From Fusarium oxysporum f. sp. lycopersici 4287 (lineage: Eukaryota; Ascomycota; Sordariomycetes; Hypocreales; Nectriaceae): DNA of 64,000 nt. Positions 60,053-64,000 of the stretch are shown here, piece after piece (position 1 is the first letter of the stretch; every line of letters begins with the position of its first letter). The DNA is taken from the NCBI RefSeq assembly GCF_000149955.1, contig NC_030994.1, positions 62,001 to 126,000 of the forward strand, read 5' to 3'. The position numbers and the translations under genes are program-made. The notes under the pieces are model-generated. The model did not search any database, was not told the origin of the DNA, and saw only the letters and a list, made by a program, of their open reading frames with translations.

Positions 60053-60554
60053 GACGGCAGTTCAGAAGAATTTTCAATATTTTATCAATTGTCGATAAGG
60101 CCGGTTGGTATCGAGGCAATGATCTCACTGTGATGATAAAAGAGGCTTTGCAGTGCTCCATCATTTGGTGGAAATGTGCCGCGAGTCATCCCCGCCGATG
60201 GAGACGGCTATTATGGCGGTAAATGAAGTGAGAACGCCTTATTCCCGAGTAGCCTATCGGCTAATCCTCATAATTAGATCCGTAACCCCAAGCCAAAATG
60301 ATGCTTCCCCGCAAAGTAACCTTATGCGGGAGGGCCCATCCCCGCATATTCTGATGAGTTCTGGACCTGAGGTAGGCAATTGACGGCAATTGAAGAAATT
60401 TCCGAAGCGTACCTCATCTGCTAGTAAGCCAAGCCTTTACGAACATAAATTGCGACTCTTGCATTATTTACCTTGGGACTTTGCTCCTCTTTATCCCTAG
60501 TTCAAAATCTTCAACGTCATTAGCCTCTACTTTGTCTACAACCAACTATCCAGA
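60053..60554. other. Intergenic/promoter region between divergent genes
   Basis: Upstream DNA of the binding-protein gene and of the decayed transporter. A CT-rich stretch lies near 60480-60530 ahead of the transporter. No gene is seen. Confidence 0.4.
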
Positions 60555-62315
60555 ATGGCACCTCATTTATCCCCAGCGAAACATTCGGGGCCTCAACCCT
60601 CTTAGAGGCAGCAAATAACTGCAATGAGTTATGGTGGCGCGACCCTGGTCTACGCACGCTCAATTTCTGGCTGGCAGTATTGTTTTTGAGCCCCTTCATG
60701 ATTGGTTTTGATGGCAGTCTGATTGGTGGGCTGCTTGCTATCCCTCACTGTAAGTCACATATCCTGCAGTTCTCCGCAGTTGGGGGTTACTAACAGGACT
60801 TAGGGCTCAAAGGTTCGTTTCCTCGCCAATGCTGCTTCCTGACAACCTGCAAGACCTTGGCTTGCCCAACGCAAACCAGCAAGGACTCATGATCGCAGCA
60901 CAGTCTTTAGGTGGATTGATCGGTTCCCTCCCCACAAGCTACTTGATGGATAAGTTTGGCCGTAGAAGGTCGTTATTCTGGGAGATATCTTGGTCATTGG
61001 TTCAGGTATTTACTATCCTTCACAGCTTGATGACTTCTGATTCTAACCTTACATAGCTACAGGGCAAGCGTTTTGTCGATCATGGGCATCATACCTTGGT
61101 ACACGACTTGTCGTAAGGCACCCTCAAAACCTTTGGAGTTCTCAGATCACCTCGGCGTTGGTATAGTTATCTGCTTGTGTGCAGTCCCCATGCTTATAAC
61201 CGAGCTTGCTCATCCAAGACAGAGAGGAACTGTTGGTTCTCTCTTTGGCAGCTTCTTCTTTCTTGGCGCCATTGGTAAGTCATGCTCCTAATCTCCAACT
61301 GTTAAACACGAACCCGCAATGTCACAGTTTCGACATGGACTACTTTCGGCACTCTGCATATCTCGTCAAGCTGGAGTTGGCAGATTCCCACCCTTATGCA
61401 GATCCTGTCTGCCGTCATCCAAGCATCCCTGATCATGTTTGTACCAGAATCACCTCGCTGGCTTGTCAAGATGGGTCGAAATGCAGAGGCCAAAAACTTC
61501 TTCGCCACATACCATGCTAATGGCATAGAAGATGACGAGCTGGCTCTTCTCGAGTACACCGAAGTCTGTCAAATGATCCATGGCGAGGCATCTGAACAAA
61601 CGGCTGGCTGGCTGAACTACATACGTACGGGCCCAAACCGTAAGCGACTCTTCATTACTCTCATGGTTGCCTTGTTCGCACAGTGATCAGGCAATGGAAT
61701 GGTTAGCTATTACTTCGTCCCGGTACTTCAAAGTGCTGGCATCAACGGCGGTCTTCAAATCTTCAACTGGTTGATGGTTATTTTGGCTTCCCTCTTTGTG
61801 GACAAAGTCGGCCGACGCAAGCTCTTCCTTGGATCAAGCATTGGTATGCTCGTGACCTTGATTGCAGTCGCAATCTGTAATGAGCGATTTCTTGCTACCG
61901 GCAACAAATCTGCTGGCTACTGCATGATTCCCTTCCCCTTCCTCTTCAATGGAGCAAACGACTTTGCGTACTCCTCTTTGCCAACCCTCTACAAGGCCGA
62001 GATCCACCCTTTCGACTTGCGTGCAAAGGGAGTATCTATTAGTTTGGCCTCTGCTTTTGGGTTTGGTTTATTCAACCAATACGTCAATCAGATCGCTCTT
62101 GAAGCTAGTAAGTGCATGCATTACTGCATATTCGATGATTGAATACTCTTGCTGACTTTTGCATTACAGTCACGTGGAAGTACTACCTTGTATTCATTGC
62201 TATTGTTGCGTGCCAGCTGCCCATAATCTACTTCATCTTCCCTAAAACCAAGGGCTTAACTGTTGTAGAAGTCAGGTATCTTTTTGAAGGTGGTAGCACT
62301 GATTCAGTTTTATAA
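60555..62315 (+). pseudogene. Decayed MFS sugar transporter
   Basis: Order of family segments: ELWWRDPGLRTLNFWLAVLF, GFDGSLIGGLLAIPHW (then an intron to about 60804), AAQSLGGLIGSLPTSYLMDKFGRRR, ICLCAVPMLITELAHPRQRG, VPESPRWLVK, VDKVGRRKLF, LYKAEIHPFDLRAKG and FPKTKGLTVVEV, ending TAA 62313-62315. Defects: the ATG at 60555 is not in the frame that follows (GASTLLEAANNCNE); near 60975-60980 the frame shifts by one base between GRRR and LGDILVIGS; a further break lies around 61110-61150; and TGA at 61684-61686 replaces the Trp expected in ALFAQWSGNG. It belonged to the sugar-porter family like the 52676-54492 gene but cannot make a full protein. Confidence 0.7.
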
Positions 62316-62781
62316 GACCTCCGGTCCAAGGACAGAAAGCAAAGCATGGAGTCTCTGCATGTTGCTGAGAATGCTTAAGCAGGGTTCTGGTGCTTACAAG
62401 GACCCAATTCTATTAATTAGATACAAATATTAGCCTACGATGTACAGATAATTATTAAAGAGTCCTCTAAGCTTATGACGACTTGTCTAAGTCTTTTTAT
62501 TCCTTAGGACTAACTGCTCGAGGTCTTTGAGTTTTCTTACCCTAGGCAAGCTAAGCGCTCAATGCCAGTCTATAATTAGCAATTCTCCACCACAACCCCT
62601 GTCCATCATCACGAACCCATTGTCATTGGACAGTCTTGCCCCTTTTTAGCGCATCAGTCAGATTCCCCAGCCATCGCTTTATGGGTACCCACGCTTGGCA
62701 TCAAGAAAAACCAAGTCCTTGAGACCTCACAAGCACCTCAATCGAATTATCATCACTAAGACACGTACTGCGGCTTCTCAA
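62316..62781. other. Intergenic region
   Basis: 3' flank of the decayed transporter and promoter of the next gene. Pyrimidine-rich patches only; no gene is seen. The frame of the next gene is open back to 62695 but without an ATG. Confidence 0.4.
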
Positions 62782-64000
62782 ATGTCCTCAACAGCTGTAC
62801 CAGACCCGAGCTCTGGCGGAAGCAGTGACGACAATACTGAGCTTATCATTGCCGTGGTTGCGCTGGTCATCTCCGTCTTGGCCTTTGTCATTGCGATTCT
62901 CCAGGCACTGCAACAGTATCTCGCCACAGCGACCGGTTTTTCATCATGCAGTGAAGCTGTCATAGGGAAATGGGCACAGTTTGCTCGGCGTCGGATGATC
63001 TGGTCCGAGTTCCGTTTCGAGGTCCAGTTTGAGGCTCCAGTCATCTTCGTCGCCAAGCCCAGCAACACCAGGGGACCACTGGGAGATGATGCCCTCGCCA
63101 AGGACGAAAGCAAGAAGATCATTCGACTCGATGGCGGGAATGACAATTTCAAGTACACAGATACCGTCAAGGAATTCGACAACGAGTACAAGCAGAGCAC
63201 GCAGCGCATCATTCACACGGCTGATAATGAGAAGGCTACCTGGTATGGCTTACTCATGGCTATTGTCAGGATGGAGAAGGAATCTCGCGAGTGGCAAGGC
63301 AAGAAGTCAGCTGAGTGGGTCAAGGCAGCTGGTCCACGTCCACCAATTGACACAGAAGAGCCTCATGCTCATCACTCGCTAGTCGTCTGCATGCAGAGAA
63401 AGCGACGTACGTGGGATAGCATGCCCAAGGACTTCGCAAAGCCTTATGCCACAACCACAATATCGCATCTTGTAGAAATCGCGGGAATGCTGGGCATTCA
63501 TTGGAGAAAATTTGATCTCAATACCGACCAGTATCGCGGTCAAGGTAACGGGTTTGTTCTATATGGCTCATACACGGACGGTCTTGGTATCACCTTCAAC
63601 TTTCAGAAGCAAGGACCAACCTGGTTCGAGAAGAACCGGGTGATCCCCAACTACAACGTCAAGCAGCTATGCTTCGGCATGGCCCCAACGATCTTCAACC
63701 AGGAGAAGAAGGTCTATGCTGATGAGGCCAAAGGAGCTGAGAGTCTTCAGCTGGGGAGTCTGGCTGAGATTGCGAAGACGCTCGTGGTACTGGGATGTGA
63801 TATCAATACAGTCAACTATTTCCGGAAGCCTGACCAAGCACGCCACACTCACTTGTTTGCGGGTAAGTTGCCCTTTGTTGGGTTGATCGAAGTGAAAATT
63901 GACCTTTAACAGTTCCATTCGAAATCCTTGGCATGGTCGGAGAAATGCTTCATATAAAGGGCACCGTCTTCCGTATGCTTCCAAACCCGACCGTTTTCTA
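62782..64000 (+). CDS. Modin-like fungal membrane protein (5' part, runs off the window)
   Basis: Exon 1 is 62782-63862 and an intron is inferred at 63863-63912 (GTAAGT..ACAG). Exon 2 starts 63913 (VPFEILGMVGEMLHIKG) and continues past the window end. A single N-terminal membrane helix (LIIAVVALVISVLAFVIAIL) is followed by LQQYLATATGF, a Cys, and a Trp/Arg-rich segment (KWAQFARRRMIWSEFRFEV). The remainder is soluble (YGSYTDGLGITFNFQKQGP). The arrangement resembles proteins annotated 'modin' in Podospora and Fusarium, of unknown biochemical role; this identification is from memory and tentative. ATG 62782 lies just before the helix and is preferred over the upstream open frame. Confidence 0.6.

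Overview
The window is from a filamentous ascomycete, most likely a Sordariomycete close to Fusarium (inference). The evidence is short introns of 45-110 nt with GT..AG ends and CTAAC/CTGAC-type branch sites, fungal-only families (Zn2Cys6 regulator, HeLo/NACHT NLRs, GLEYA adhesin, VNX1-type exchanger), a pogo/Fot-like transposon, and AT-rich blocks with stop patterns that look like repeat-induced point mutation (RIP). Most exon-intron models below were built by joining reading frames at splice sites and checking that phase and total length agree.

Layout. (1) 0-11 kb: a DUF7703-like membrane protein, a coiled-coil protein, and a 5.9 kb minus-strand gene resembling DUF6603 proteins that carries three in-frame TAG codons. 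(2) 11-31 kb is an accessory, self-recognition-type region. It holds a HeLo-NACHT-ankyrin-ZZ NLR (12.4-15.9 kb), AT-rich DNA, a frameshifted secreted Thr-rich protein, monooxygenase and amidase remnants, and a complete but dead Fot-like transposon with TIRs and a TA duplication. It then holds a divergent pair: a small cell-death-effector-like protein (25.1-26.0 kb, minus) and a NACHT NLR (26.4-30.3 kb, plus). The two carry matching HET-s-type amyloid motifs, one at the effector C-terminus and one at the NLR N-terminus. A nucleoside-phosphorylase-like fragment abuts the NLR. (3) 33-41 kb: two CaCA-family vacuolar exchangers in tandem (VCX1-like, with an inferred 3-nt microexon, and VNX1-like). 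(4) 43-48 kb: a 1337-aa secreted GLEYA-domain adhesin with 23 Thr-rich repeat units, preceded by a 248-bp inverted-repeat structure. (5) 48.9-62.3 kb is a carbohydrate-utilisation-type region: Zn2Cys6 regulator, MFS sugar permease, divergent GH2 beta-mannosidase, GH3 remnant, bacterial-type periplasmic-binding-fold protein, and a decayed MFS sugar transporter. (6) The right edge holds the 5' part of a membrane protein resembling fungal 'modin' proteins.

How the genes may work together (inference). In the 25-30 kb pair, ligand-driven NACHT oligomerisation would template amyloid folding of the NLR motif, which then converts the matching motif in the effector and triggers membrane-directed cell death. 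In the 49-58 kb block the regulator, permease and beta-mannosidase would support uptake and hydrolysis of manno-oligosaccharides under carbon-catabolite control. The two exchangers would load Ca2+ and other cations into vacuoles or endomembranes.
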